Both the position numbers and the translations under genes were made by a program. Below the pieces are notes generated by a model. That model did not search any database. It was not told the DNA's origin and saw only the letters and a list, made by a program, of their open reading frames with translations. From assembly GCF_026210795.1 (NCBI RefSeq), contig NC_089446.1, forward strand, positions 1,116,001 through 1,180,000: a stretch of 64,000 nucleotides of DNA, read 5' to 3'. This stretch comes from Rhizophagus irregularis. Its lineage: Eukaryota > Glomeromycota > Glomeromycetes > Glomerales > Glomeraceae. Each line of letters begins with the position of its first letter. Position 1 is the first letter of the stretch. Of the stretch, positions 37,561-48,084 are shown one piece after another.

Positions 37561-37999
37561 TTTTTAATATGTAATATAAATACACTAAATAAGGCGCGAT
37601 TCTTTCCAACTAAGGTGGAATACGAAATCATAATACTATTAAGATAAAAGTACATCCAATAAATCAGGCGAAGAATTAGAAATTATATACACAATTTAAT
37701 AAAGTTCAGTGACACGATATAATAAATTGAGGATTTTTACTTGTTTAAGTTTATATGCTAGTTAATTCGGGTTATGTTACGTACTATTGAACGCTGGATA
37801 CTTGATACTTAATATTTACGGTTGGAGGAATCGTTAACCCGAAAATAAGCACTGCGTAATGGCAGCCAAAATTGCTATAAATTCTGGTAAGAGATGCTTA
37901 TTTCAGTGGTGCTTATATTCGGAACTTTACGGTATATCGAACATAACTATTTATAGGAATCATCTGTAGTATTTCATCATTTCTTTGTTTCTTAACATA
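37561..37999. other. Unit flank before H10
   Basis: 37585-37665 matches 21550-21690 (CACTAAAT..AAGGTGGAATAC against GACTAAATG..AAGGTGAAATAC). No gene. Confidence 0.35.
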
Positions 38000-38075
38000 G
38001 CTATTTAGGTTAGTTCGATGTTCATCGTTGTTCAAAAATATAAAACAATATTTCTTTATTCAGTTCCTATAAATA
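38000..38075 (+). promoter_or_regulatory. H10 promoter: AGCTATTTAGGTTAGTTC and TATAAATA
   Basis: The element at 38000-38017 runs on as GATGTTCATC; TATAAATA lies at 38068-38075, 80 bp before the start. The element-to-TATA distance (about 68-78 bp) matches H5. Confidence 0.5.
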
Positions 38076-38147
38076 ACCTAAAAATTCATATTGCAACAAA
38101 ATAACTCTTTCTCTTTAGACAAACCAAAAAAAATAAAATAAAAAAAA

Positions 38148-40152
38148 ATGTCGTCGGATTATTCTGATATCCGTGTTGTGGTCGGTTTAGGTAAAATATA
38201 TATATATTTTTTTTCTTTTATGAGTATTTAATGAACTTATTATATTATACATTTAACATAATAATTGACTTTTTTCTCTCTCAGATTTTGGAACAACTTA
38301 CTCGGTATGTTTTAAATTTTATTACATTCATGTTTAAATAGAAGATTTATCAGAATTAACTCCTAAATTTTTATAGGGGTTTACATATTGTCATATATCT
38401 GATGGAAAGAATAATCTTGTCACTAACGATCAATGGCCTGGCGATATTGGTCAATTAAAAACAAATACGGCACTTCAATATGACGAAAATTATGTTAAGA
38501 TTGAATCATGGGGAATTTCAGCACTGTCGAAACGCCAAAAAAAAAAGAAAGAAAATAAAAATAGGCCTGCTGAATTATTTAAATTACATCTAGGGAAACT
38601 TGCAGAAAATCTCAGACCAGAACTACCAGTAGATTTTAAGAAGGCCATTACTGATTATCTTAAAGAAATTGGAAAGTCGATTAAGGTTGAAATTAAGTCT
38701 GCTTGGCATGGAATTGATTTCTTTGAGAATGTATTTGTTATTATAACCGTACCTGCGGAATATTTAGAGAAGGATAAAGAAATCATGAGAGAATGTGCAT
38801 ATAAAGCCGGACTTATTAAAGAAAAGGAATCGAAAAATTTACAATTTACCACAGAACGTAAGTAAAAAAAAGATGATCGTATTATAACAAAATTTTTATT
38901 TATTTTATTTATTTATTCTATCTATCGATCTATCTATCTATCTACCTATCTATCTATTTATTTATTTATCTATTTATTTATTTTATATATAGCCGAAGCT
39001 GCTGCAATTTATTGTATGGAAAATAATTTGAAAACATACGGTCTTAATATTCCTGGAACTACTTTCATGATAGTCGACTGTGGAGGCGGTACAGTAGATT
39101 TGACTACACGAAAAGTATTAAAGGACGGACAACTGGGTGAAGTTACTGAACGAGCTGGAGATTATTGTGGAAGTACATTTGTTGATAGGGAATTTATTAA
39201 AGTTCTACGTAAGATTCTCGGAGATGACGCAATTGATTTATTAAGAGACAAACACTACGGACAAATGCAATATATGGTTCAGGAATTCTGTCGTGATGCT
39301 AAAATGCCGTTCACCGGAGAAGAGTCCGAGTTTAAGAGTTATGAAATGGATATTGAAGAGGTAGTTCCTGTTATAATGAAATGCGTGACAGATGAAGTAA
39401 GAGAGAAGATGGAAGATAAAGATTGGGTAATAGAATTTAAATACAATGATATCAAATCATTGTTTGATCCTGTTGTTAACAGAATCATCAAGCTTATACA
39501 AATCCAGCTTGATAATACTAAAGATGAATGTTCTGCAATGTTTCTGGTGGGAGGATTTAGTCAATCAAAATATTTACAAAAAAGAATTAAAGAAAAATTT
39601 CAGCAACGAATTGAGAATATTTCAACTCCTACACTTCCTATTGCAGCAATATCACGCGGCGCAACTTTATATGGATTGAGTATGAAAAATTCAGAACCTA
39701 GTTCGGACAATAAAGATCCTCCTAAATTTGTAATAAATGAACGTGTATTGAAATATACTTATGGAATTAGAATAAGTCCTAAATGGAAAGAAGGAGATCC
39801 AATCGAAAGAAAACGTTCTAACGGACGAATTCGTAAATTTCGTTGTATGGCGCGAAGAGGAACTAAAGTAAAAGTTAATCAAGAATTTACTATATTGCAG
39901 TTGCCAGCATTCCCAGATCAAGATTCTATCAAGTTTGTTATATATTATACGACCGAATATGATGCAAAATACTGTGATGAAGATGGGATGGAAAAACTTG
40001 GAAGTCTCTCAATTTCTCTTCCTGATGTTCAGCTTGGAATTGATAGACCTATAGAGTTTGGATTAACATTTGGACGAATGGAAATAACTGCTACTGCTAA
40101 AAATAATCGTAATGGACAAAATTACCAAGCTACTTTAACGTTAGATATATAA
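38148..40152 (+). CDS. H10: array-type HSPA12-like Hsp70-family ATPase
   Basis: Exons 38148-38190, 38285-38304, 38377-38857, 38993-40152 (1704 nt, 567 aa). MSSDYSDIRVVVGL carries one extra Ser. DFGTTYS, WGISALSKRQKKKKEN (the usual Tyr-Pro is Ile-Ser), TVPAEYLEKDKEIMREC, TEPEAAAIYC, DCGGGTVDLTT and MFLVGGFSQSKYLQ are present. The most diverged intact member of the array type. Its last intron (38858-38992) contains a TATC/TATT microsatellite. Exon 3 has no early ATG but is fully open from 38377 to 38857. Confidence 0.86.
38925..38990 (+). repeat. TATC/TTTA tetranucleotide microsatellite in H10 intron 3
   Basis: Runs of ATCTATCTATCT followed by TTTATTTATTTA up to the acceptor site; the same intron of H9 has a TTTA-rich run. 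Confidence 0.7.
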
Positions 40153-40229
40153 CTTTTTTTTTTATTTGATTTTAAATTAAAGTTATAATAAATGTATCAT
40201 TATTTGTATTTTAATTATATATGTTTAAA

Positions 40230-40460
40230 ATGTTACAATTTAATTATCATCGTCTTCGTGAGAAGATTATTTTATTTAAAGTTTGTTAGCATATAATCAT
40301 GTGCTTCCTGCTGACACACAATTTTCACCATAATTACCATAATTGCTCCTTTTTTTAAACTAATTGCTAGCTTGCTTTTGATCTGAAAATCTTTATAGTA
40401 TTTGGACGGATCGTGAAATTTAAAACAAATTTACAAATCAACAACTTTTTTAATTCAGGT
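40230..40460 (-). pseudogene. Decayed C-family 3' fragment
   Basis: Plus-strand words ATAATCATGTGCTTCCTGCTGA and CTAATTGCTAGCTTGCTTTTGATC parallel the C-gene 3' remnants at 29015-29100 and 36770-36800. Only the terminal part is left. Confidence 0.35.
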
Positions 40461-41273
40461 GATAAAACATTTGTCTCTTGAACACATGATATTGATTTGA
40501 ACATATTTAAAACCATGTTATATGGTTTGATTGTTTAAACAAAGGATCATGCATGGTTGTCGAATTTTTATTCAGTTCGAGGTTAGTATGCTATAATCTA
40601 GAAGTGTTTTTTGTATTTATAATTTATTATAATATATTAATTACTTTTGACAGATTAAATGTCATGTGATGGTGCATATGATCTTGTGATCGTTGACTGC
40701 TTTGCATCAAAGGCAATGTAACGTTCACTCTCTTGATTTATTTATACAGTCTATAGTAATTAATAATTTGTAATGTCAGATTAATTTATTTAAAGCTTCA
40801 TGTGAGAATGAAAAAAGAATAAATAACTGAAACAGAATCAGGAATCATCATAAAACGAGAAATTAGCAATTAACTATCACAAGATACAAAATTAAATATA
40901 CGACGTGAAAGTTTCTTTGCTCGTATTTTGATGGGAACCTTTGGGTTGGGTTAGAACATCAGTATAAATTGACTAAAAGTAGTATTTTTTAGACAAACAA
41001 ACAAAAAAAAGTGAATAAGAATTTATTAATTTATTAAAAAGAGAAAAAGAGAATAGGATCTCATTTTTATTTCAAAAGTTAAAACTTATTTTATAATATC
41101 GTTCTCGTGAGAAAAAAAAATAAAGAAAGTGACACTGAAAATAATCTTAAAAAAAATTTGGGTTTATATATAACAATGGAAATACTCGCTAGAATAATTT
41201 CAATTTTAAAAAGTAACAAATAAGATAGAATAAAGAATAAGTACGTCTTTTAATTTATAAATCTAATCATTTT
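40461..41273. other. Intergenic, nothing recognised
   Basis: AT-rich 3' flank of C2 with no supported gene or repeat. Confidence 0.4.
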
Positions 41274-42836
41274 CTATTGGGGAGTTTCAACCGTATTTGT
41301 TGTATTTGTTCCTATATCTTCCTCGTCATTTTCTTGACCCGTCTCATATTCACCAGAATCGTCTGATGCGGTGGCATTGGCGGTATTTTGTACGGTAAAA
41401 TCATTATTTGGTTGCTCGGCTTGATCTGAATTATCTGAATTATTGCTTAAAAGGCCTGTTATACCTTTGAACAAGGACCCAACATTTTGTATAAGACTCG
41501 GACTCGGTTGAGGAACACGACGAGTGAAAACTTTTGCAGATGTAAAAACTTCTTGATTTGAATTAATGACTTGATAAATAAGTGGAAAAGTACATAATTC
41601 AACGACTAACTCGTCAATCTCATCTTCATCCCAATTTGTATCCATGGAAGTTTTACTAACTTTATCGCCACAATTAAACCAATGATATTGAGCTATTGGT
41701 TCCTGTATTTTTAAACGAAAATAAAAAATTCTAAAAACTTCCTGAATAAGAATTTTTGACAACCTATCGGCACTCTCTTTCTTTTTGGGATTTGTTATAA
41801 CGCGATATTGATCCATTGACTTGTTAAGATTTTCTGAGAATTTTTCAGTAATAAAGTTGTTTACACATATGTTATCTGATTTATCTGATTCTTTTATGTC
41901 CCCGAGACCTCTCATTCCAAGAGCGGTATATATTAGTTGACGTAACTTTATAGGTGTAACTTTTGTTATTTCATCAGTTCCACCACGAGTAGAGGAGAAC
42001 TTTTCCATCAGTCCATATAATTCATCTGTTTTTTTTACGACAACTGATTCGAGATAATTATCCCCCTCATTATTAGAAAAAAAATCTCTTGCAAACTCAA
42101 AAATTGTTTCTAGCACGTGACGTCGCAATATAGCTTTAATAAATTGTTTATCCACGTTATACGGATCGATCTTGATTTGACATCCATAACGTGGTAAAAG
42201 TTTTTTAATTTCATCAATTTTAATATTCACATTTAATTTTCCTAAATTTGTTACATAGTCATCAATCTTGTCTTGTAATGACAAGACATCGTCGTGAAGT
42301 TGAACGTTATGATTTATATCATCGTCACTAATGTTGATATTTGTTGCAACTCCAAGTGCTGATTGATAATTTGAAGCTTCATTTTCTAGTTCGCTATTCC
42401 TTTGTATCAATGATTGAACTTCTGATGATTTTTCCCTCAATCGTTGTTTGAATTTCGTATAAACATCTTCGATCTTCTTTTTACTGTCTTGAAGTTCTAT
42501 AATCATAGCTCCCTGTTTAATTATTGTTTGCTTTTGTTCAATTGTCTTTTGTTGAGAATTTTCTAATTCTGTTTTAAGTTTTAGGATTTCATCTTCAAGA
42601 TGTTTATTCTTTTCAGTAGTTTCTTGTATATCACTTTTAATTTCAGTATCCACGTTATCAAATTCATTCGAAGTCAGAACATTATTTTGTTGATTTGTTG
42701 ACGAGATAGAATTATTGGAATTATTGTCATTACTTTCCGATAATTGATGATCTGAATGCTGATTCGAAGAACCATCGACATCTATAGAAGTGAGAGAACT
42801 ATTATTATTATTATTTGATGTTATATTTGTCGTCAT
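41274..42836 (-). CDS. C2: coiled-coil protein with conserved YQSALG C-terminal domain
   Basis: Single exon, 520 aa from ATG at 42836; an upstream in-frame extension to 42902 has no family support. Residues 1-80 are Asn/Ser/Asp-rich (MTTNITSNNNNNSSL), about 80-155 a coiled coil (repeated KLKTELENSQQKTIEQK-like heptads), YQSALGVATN from 157, then VTNLGKLNVNI, IKAILRRHVLETI, RGGTDEITKVTPIKLRQ, GMRGLGDI, IFYFRLKIQEP and VVELCTFPLI. The C-terminal 80 residues are low-complexity and acidic. The domain is shared by C1 and C3-C6; no known family is recognised. It is head-to-head with H11 (577 bp apart). A T10A12-type tract lies just before the start. Confidence 0.85.
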   Translation of the reverse strand: MTTNITSNNNNNSSLTSIDVDGSSNQHSDHQLSESNDNNSNNSISSTNQQNNVLTSNEFDNVDTEIKSDIQETTEKNKHLEDEILKLKTELENSQQKTIEQKQTIIKQGAMIIELQDSKKKIEDVYTKFKQRLREKSSEVQSLIQRNSELENEASNYQSALGVATNINISDDDINHNVQLHDDVLSLQDKIDDYVTNLGKLNVNIKIDEIKKLLPRYGCQIKIDPYNVDKQFIKAILRRHVLETIFEFARDFFSNNEGDNYLESVVVKKTDELYGLMEKFSSTRGGTDEITKVTPIKLRQLIYTALGMRGLGDIKESDKSDNICVNNFITEKFSENLNKSMDQYRVITNPKKKESADRLSKILIQEVFRIFYFRLKIQEPIAQYHWFNCGDKVSKTSMDTNWDEDEIDELVVELCTFPLIYQVINSNQEVFTSAKVFTRRVPQPSPSLIQNVGSLFKGITGLLSNNSDNSDQAEQPNNDFTVQNTANATASDDSGEYETGQENDEEDIGTNTTNTVETPQ

Positions 42837-43413
42837 TTTTTCTTCCTTTTTTTTTAAAAAAAAAAAATATAGGTTTATAAAAATACGATCTGATAAAATC
42901 AAAGGGGTATAACTATTTTAGGGTAAATAATTATAGGGATACTATCTCCGACATACCCTGAAAGGGTGTAAATAACAAAATATAAATAAACATAATGCAC
43001 ATCAAAATCAGATGGCAGCTGATTACAGTAATTAGAAATGGTGCATAAGATGCACGAGATTATTATTATTATATCAGATAAACCTTTAATATTCCCTTAT
43101 TTTAATTAGTTTCTTGTTTTATCAACGTATTAAGTTTATATGTGATATGTGATATATCGGTTACGCGTAGTTTTGTTAACATAATCTTATGTAGGATTTC
43201 CCAGATTGGTTTTTCTAAAATTCAAAACCAAATAATCAATCAAATCAATCCTTTTTTTTTTTAAAAAAAAAAATTCTCCTTTAAATTTTTAAATTTCTGT
43301 TTTTCTCATTTATAACAAAATATTCTTTATAAATATTTGATATAAAATCCCTTTGCCCTTATTATTACAAATTTATTTAACGAAAATAAACATTGAATTT
43401 TTTTTTGTCCATA
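42837..43413. promoter_or_regulatory. Shared divergent promoter region of C2 and H11
   Basis: Between two divergent starts. It has T-tract/A-tract blocks at 42848-42869 and 43252-43273 and a TATAAATA at 43328-43335, 86 bp before H11. The arrangement could allow joint regulation of both genes; that is inference. Confidence 0.4.
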
Positions 43414-45697
43414 ATGTCAGAAATTCGCGTAGTTGTTGCTATAGGTTCGTTTTTTTAAAAGAATTTTTGAAAAAATTTAAATAACGATAGTGAATAACGA
43501 TAGTCTAATAACAATTTTTCCCTTCACTTTATACAAGACTTCGGAACAACGTATTCTGTAAGTTACTAATATCGTTCATATGAAATGTTGAAATGTTGAA
43601 CAGGAAAACTATCATATATCTGACTTTTTTATATTAATTACATACTTTTTAATCGATATAGGGATTTGCTTACGCTCATAGATCAAATCCGAATGAAATA
43701 ACGGCATATTGTAATTGGCAAGACTACAATGCACGTTTTAAAACTTTTACTGTTTTAAAATATGATGAATCACTCAAATTAATATCATGGGGATACCCTG
43801 CATTAGCAGAAAAACCAAACAGAAGGAAAAAACCTTCCAATATAAAACCCGTAGAAAGATTCAAGTTACATTTAGGTGACATGGAAAACAAACCATATTT
43901 ACCGGAAGGATTCGATTTTAAGACTGCCATAACAGATTATCTTCGAGAAATGGGTATTGTCATAAAAGAAACCATAAAAACTAAATGGCAAAAAATTGAC
44001 TTTTTTAGACAAGTATTAATTGTTATGACGGTATATATATGTTCATATTTGTTATTGTGATTTTTTTTAAATAGAACTTTTTTATTAAAACTTACTATAA
44101 TTTATAAAGATTCCAGCCGAATTCGATAGTCAAGCCATGAAGATTATGCGCAAATGCGCTTACGATGCTGGAATTATAAATGAGGGCAGTGAAAATCTAG
44201 AATTTACGACGGAACGTAAGTTTAATCTCAAAGAAAATGATAATCACGTGACTAAATTTAATCATCTTTGAACATTATCAGCTGAAGCAGCAGCGGTTTA
44301 CTGTATGAAGAAAAAGGAATATCATATTGGCGTTGGATGTAAGAAAAAGTATATTTATATGTTTTAATTTAAATTTACACATTAAATAAATAGTTTGTTA
44401 TTCATAGCATCGTTTATGATCGTCGACTGCGGTGGCGGCACGGTAGATTTAACGACACGTAAGCTTTTGGAAGGTGATAAACTGGAAGAAGTTACTGAAC
44501 GTGAAGGGGATTTCTGTGGTGGAAGCTTTGTAGACGACGAATTTCTTAAATTTATTGGTGAAAAAGTTGGAGAATCAGCTCTTAAATTAGTCAGGAAAAA
44601 CCATTATAGCCAATTACAATATATGGTACAGGATTTTTGTAGACGCGTCAAAATTCAATTTACCGGACAAGAATCACATGCCCAAACTCACGAATTCGAT
44701 TTAAGTAGTAACGTATCTTTTTTTATTTGTATAAAGATTTTTATCGAAAAATTGGTATAATAGTGTTAAATTTATTTTGTTAAAAATAGAATTGTGTCCT
44801 GTTTTAAAACAATGCGTTAAAGGAGAAAAATATGACGAAATGGAAGAAATGGAATGGATAGTTGAATTAACGTTTGATGACGTTAAATTAATGTTTAATC
44901 CTGTCATAGAAAGGATTATATCTTTAATTCATAAACAACTTGATAAATCTCATGAAAATGGTTACGATATTTGTGCTATGTTCTTAGTTGGTGGTTTCAG
45001 CGAATCAAAATATTTGCAGGCAAGAATTAAAAAAGAATTTGGGGATAAAGTACCAAATATATCCGTTCCTATACAACCTGTCACCGCAGTTGTAAGAGGA
45101 GGTAAAGTATAAAAGTTTCGAACAAAAGTTGATGGTGTTTACACTGCTTATACTAAAGATTCTTTTCACAAATTTAGCCGTTCAATTTGGATTGGAAAAG
45201 GAAATTATAAAAACTCGTGTATTAAAGTGGACATATGGTAAATTTTATTCTTTACAACTAAATTGATGAGTATATACTCTTTTAATATTAACAATAATTT
45301 TAAATATTTATAAGGAACCGACGTTGCAAAAAAATGGGGACAAGGAGATCCGATTAAACGAAAACGTTCAGATGGAAGGGTTCTTAAATTTAGTAGATTA
45401 GCAAAACGTGGTGACCAAGTGGCTGTTAATGAGAAAATTGTAAAAACTTATTACCCACCTAATACAGTACAAAAGAAACTGGGATTAGACATATATGTTA
45501 CAAGAAAAGATAATGCAACATATTGTGATGAACCAGGTGTTGAATTACTTGATAGTTGGTGCGTTGATATACCCAATGCATCAAAGGAAAATAGGGCCTT
45601 CGAATTCACTTTGACTTTTGGAAAGGTTGAAATTGAAGCTATTGCTCAGGCCAAAACTGGTGAAAAGTATGAAAATACTTTTGATTTAGATATGTAG
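43414..45697 (+). CDS. H11: intron-rich HSPA12-like Hsp70-family ATPase
   Basis: Nine exons: 43414-43444, 43538-43557, 43662-44030, 44110-44215, 44282-44338, 44408-44704, 44790-45101, 45178-45237, 45315-45697 (1635 nt, 544 aa). MSEIRVVVAI, DFGTTYS (20-nt exon), WGYPALAEKP, IPAEFDSQAMKIMRKC, TEPEAAAVYC, DCGGGTVDLTT, MFLVGGFSESKYLQ, VQFGLEKEI, TYGTDVAKKW, and a C-terminal beta region ending TGEKYENTFDLDM. The first donor is GTTCGT, unusual but GT. Exon order and phases are the same as H13, so the two are sister copies; H3 shares most of them. The Gly in RGGAVQFG spans an intron absent from array genes. Head-to-head with C2. Confidence 0.84.
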
Positions 45698-46341
45698 AGA
45701 ATTTCATCATCGTAATGTATTAAATTTTATTTTGTATTACGTATATTTAATTAACATGTAAATCATATGTTACACGAAAATTAAAAAAGCGCTGCAAAAT
45801 GGTACCATTAACTAACAAAAAGAAATTCTGTGTAATTGATTGATTGACAAATGTTAAATTATAATAACCGAAATATAAAAATTTCTGTGTAATGAACACT
45901 GTGTTGTTTTAAGAAAGAGATTTGGGGATTTGCCGGTGTCAGGGATAAATTTAAGAAAGAAGCAATGCAATCCGTCTAATTCTCAAAATTGATAATAAAC
46001 AGATTAAAGAAAGTGGTTATGATAATCAATAAGTTTTAAGAACAAAAACGCAATAAAAAACTAATAATGAGTTAGATTAATTACGCAAAGAAAACTTGAA
46101 GATATAGTAAATGAATCAACTTCATTTTAATTTTTTTTGGAAGTGTTTTCAAGGCTAAAAATATGAAAAAATGGATTTTTTTCATATTTATTATGCATGT
46201 ATTATTTGTATCACGTATCATAGTATAAATAATTATTTTAAAATTAATATTTGGTGTCCATTAATTGACAAAAAAAGAAAATTTGTGTAATTGTTGTAAA
46301 CCTATTGAGTGAAAAAGTCACGTTATTAATGGTAAAATATG
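45698..46341. other. Intergenic between H11 and C3
   Basis: No gene. TATAAATA at 46342-46349, 74 bp before the C3 start, is the likely core promoter of C3. Confidence 0.4.
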
Positions 46342-46415
46342 TATAAATAAACTCCGAAAATATAGTTTTTTGTGAAAAAAATTAAAAAATTTTCCTTTAC
46401 TTTTTTCTCTCTACC

Positions 46416-47891
46416 ATGAGTGAAAATCAAGGGGAAAAAAAACAAAAGTTTACGAAAAAGTTTACGAAAAAGTTTAAAAATAGTTATATAAAAGTTAAAG
46501 AAATGATTAAAAGGAAACGTAATATACCAAATGAAAATATTCAACAACATGGCAACAATGAAATTAAGGAAGAGGAAACAGATACGAGTTCAAACTTACA
46601 ACAAAATCAACCTGTAGAAGGAAATAGAGAAATAAAACATAAAAATGAGAGCATTGATGAAGAACCTGAAAAAAAGAGACCCAGGAAAGAGAAAGAGATT
46701 GAACATGATGATGATTCTAGTTCACCCATAGAACCCATAAACAACGACGAGAGCATAGAAATGAAACAGCGTATAAAACAACTCGAGGAAGAATTAAGCG
46801 AACAACAAAAACATAAAATTGAACTAGAAAAATTAAAGCAATCTCACAAAAAACTTGAAGAAGAAAAAGTAATTCTTGTGAGTTCAATTGAAAGTTATAA
46901 GGCAAATTATGAGACAACTGCTAATAATATTGATTCTTTACAAAAACAATTGGAAGAGAAGGATACTGAATTGAAAGGAAAGGAAGATGAGTTTATTAAG
47001 TTAGAAGAAAAAAATGCCGAACTTAGAAAAGAAGCATCCAAATATCAGTCAGCACTTGGTAACGCAACAAATACTCGTCTTGGTGATGAAGATTCCGTTA
47101 AATTTCGAGACGATATCTTAAGTATACAGAAGACATTGGAAAATTATGTAACTAATTTGAAACCTAATATGGATATTGATTATGAAAAAGTACAAGTCCT
47201 TGCGCAAAAATATGGTTGTTCAACACCAGTAGATAAAGGTCATAAACCCTTTATCAAAGCACTTTTACAACGCAAAGCATTAGATGATATATTGGAACTT
47301 TCTAAGGATTCTAAGGATTCTGCTAATAAAGGTGAAGATGTTAAACTTGAATTGGATATTGAAAATAAGACACAAGAATTGTTAGAATTGATTGAAAATT
47401 TCTCAGCAAGTCGTTCTGGAACCGATGAAATCGCTAAAGTAGCATCGATAAAAGTACGTCAGCAGGTTTATGGAATTCTTGGTAACCGTGGGTTTGCTGA
47501 TGTCACCGATTCCAAAGGAAGTCATATACATGACTTTATAATTTACGTCATTGATAATCTTAATAATACGATGAATCAGTATCGTAAAATTAATGATCCT
47601 GCTAAGAAAAATGACACAGAATCAATAGCACCGAAGCTTATCCAAGATATCTACAAATTATTTTTTTATCTTGTAAATGTCCAAGAACCTAGAGTTGAAT
47701 ATAAATTTTGTGAAATTGGTTCTAAAATTGATCCTAATGTTATGAAAGGAAATTGGGATGAGGATGATGTTCCTCAATTATGTGTAGATATTTGTAGTTT
47801 TCCAATGATTGGGCGTGATTTGGATTCCCCAAATTGGAAAATATACACACATGCAAAGGTATTTCCGCACGATCCTAGTAAAACAAGTTAA
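46416..47891 (+). CDS. C3: coiled-coil protein with conserved YQSALG C-terminal domain
   Basis: Single exon, 491 aa. The N-terminus is very basic (KKQKFTKKFTKKFKNSYIK), then an acidic stretch with KKRPRKEKE, a possible nuclear localisation signal. Coiled coil about 105-205 (KQLEEELSEQQKHKIELEKL). YQSALGNATN from 210, VTNLKPNMDIDYEKV, IKALLQRKALDDIL, SRSGTDEIAKVASIKVRQQ, LGNRGFADV, IHDFI, MNQYRKINDPAKKN, VDICSFPMIGRDL and YTHAKVFP. It stops soon after the domain, so it is the shortest complete member. It lies downstream of H11 on the same strand and converges on H12 (193 bp gap). Function unknown. Confidence 0.86.
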   Translation: MSENQGEKKQKFTKKFTKKFKNSYIKVKEMIKRKRNIPNENIQQHGNNEIKEEETDTSSNLQQNQPVEGNREIKHKNESIDEEPEKKRPRKEKEIEHDDDSSSPIEPINNDESIEMKQRIKQLEEELSEQQKHKIELEKLKQSHKKLEEEKVILVSSIESYKANYETTANNIDSLQKQLEEKDTELKGKEDEFIKLEEKNAELRKEASKYQSALGNATNTRLGDEDSVKFRDDILSIQKTLENYVTNLKPNMDIDYEKVQVLAQKYGCSTPVDKGHKPFIKALLQRKALDDILELSKDSKDSANKGEDVKLELDIENKTQELLELIENFSASRSGTDEIAKVASIKVRQQVYGILGNRGFADVTDSKGSHIHDFIIYVIDNLNNTMNQYRKINDPAKKNDTESIAPKLIQDIYKLFFYLVNVQEPRVEYKFCEIGSKIDPNVMKGNWDEDDVPQLCVDICSFPMIGRDLDSPNWKIYTHAKVFPHDPSKTS

Positions 47892-48084
47892 GAGATTTTC
47901 GTGATCCCATATACATATACACATATACATATAGTGTAGTGACAAATAGTGATACAGTAAATATAATATATTTTTGTATTTTTATAAAACAGAACTTTTA
48001 TTTTAATATATAAATCTTGTCATAATAATAAAGAAATTAATGAACCAATTTATATAAACTAGGTAATTGTGTGTATAATAGTCA

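Noticed and set aside
38925-38990. CRISPR-like or functional repeat array
   Set aside because: Simple tetranucleotide microsatellite inside an intron.
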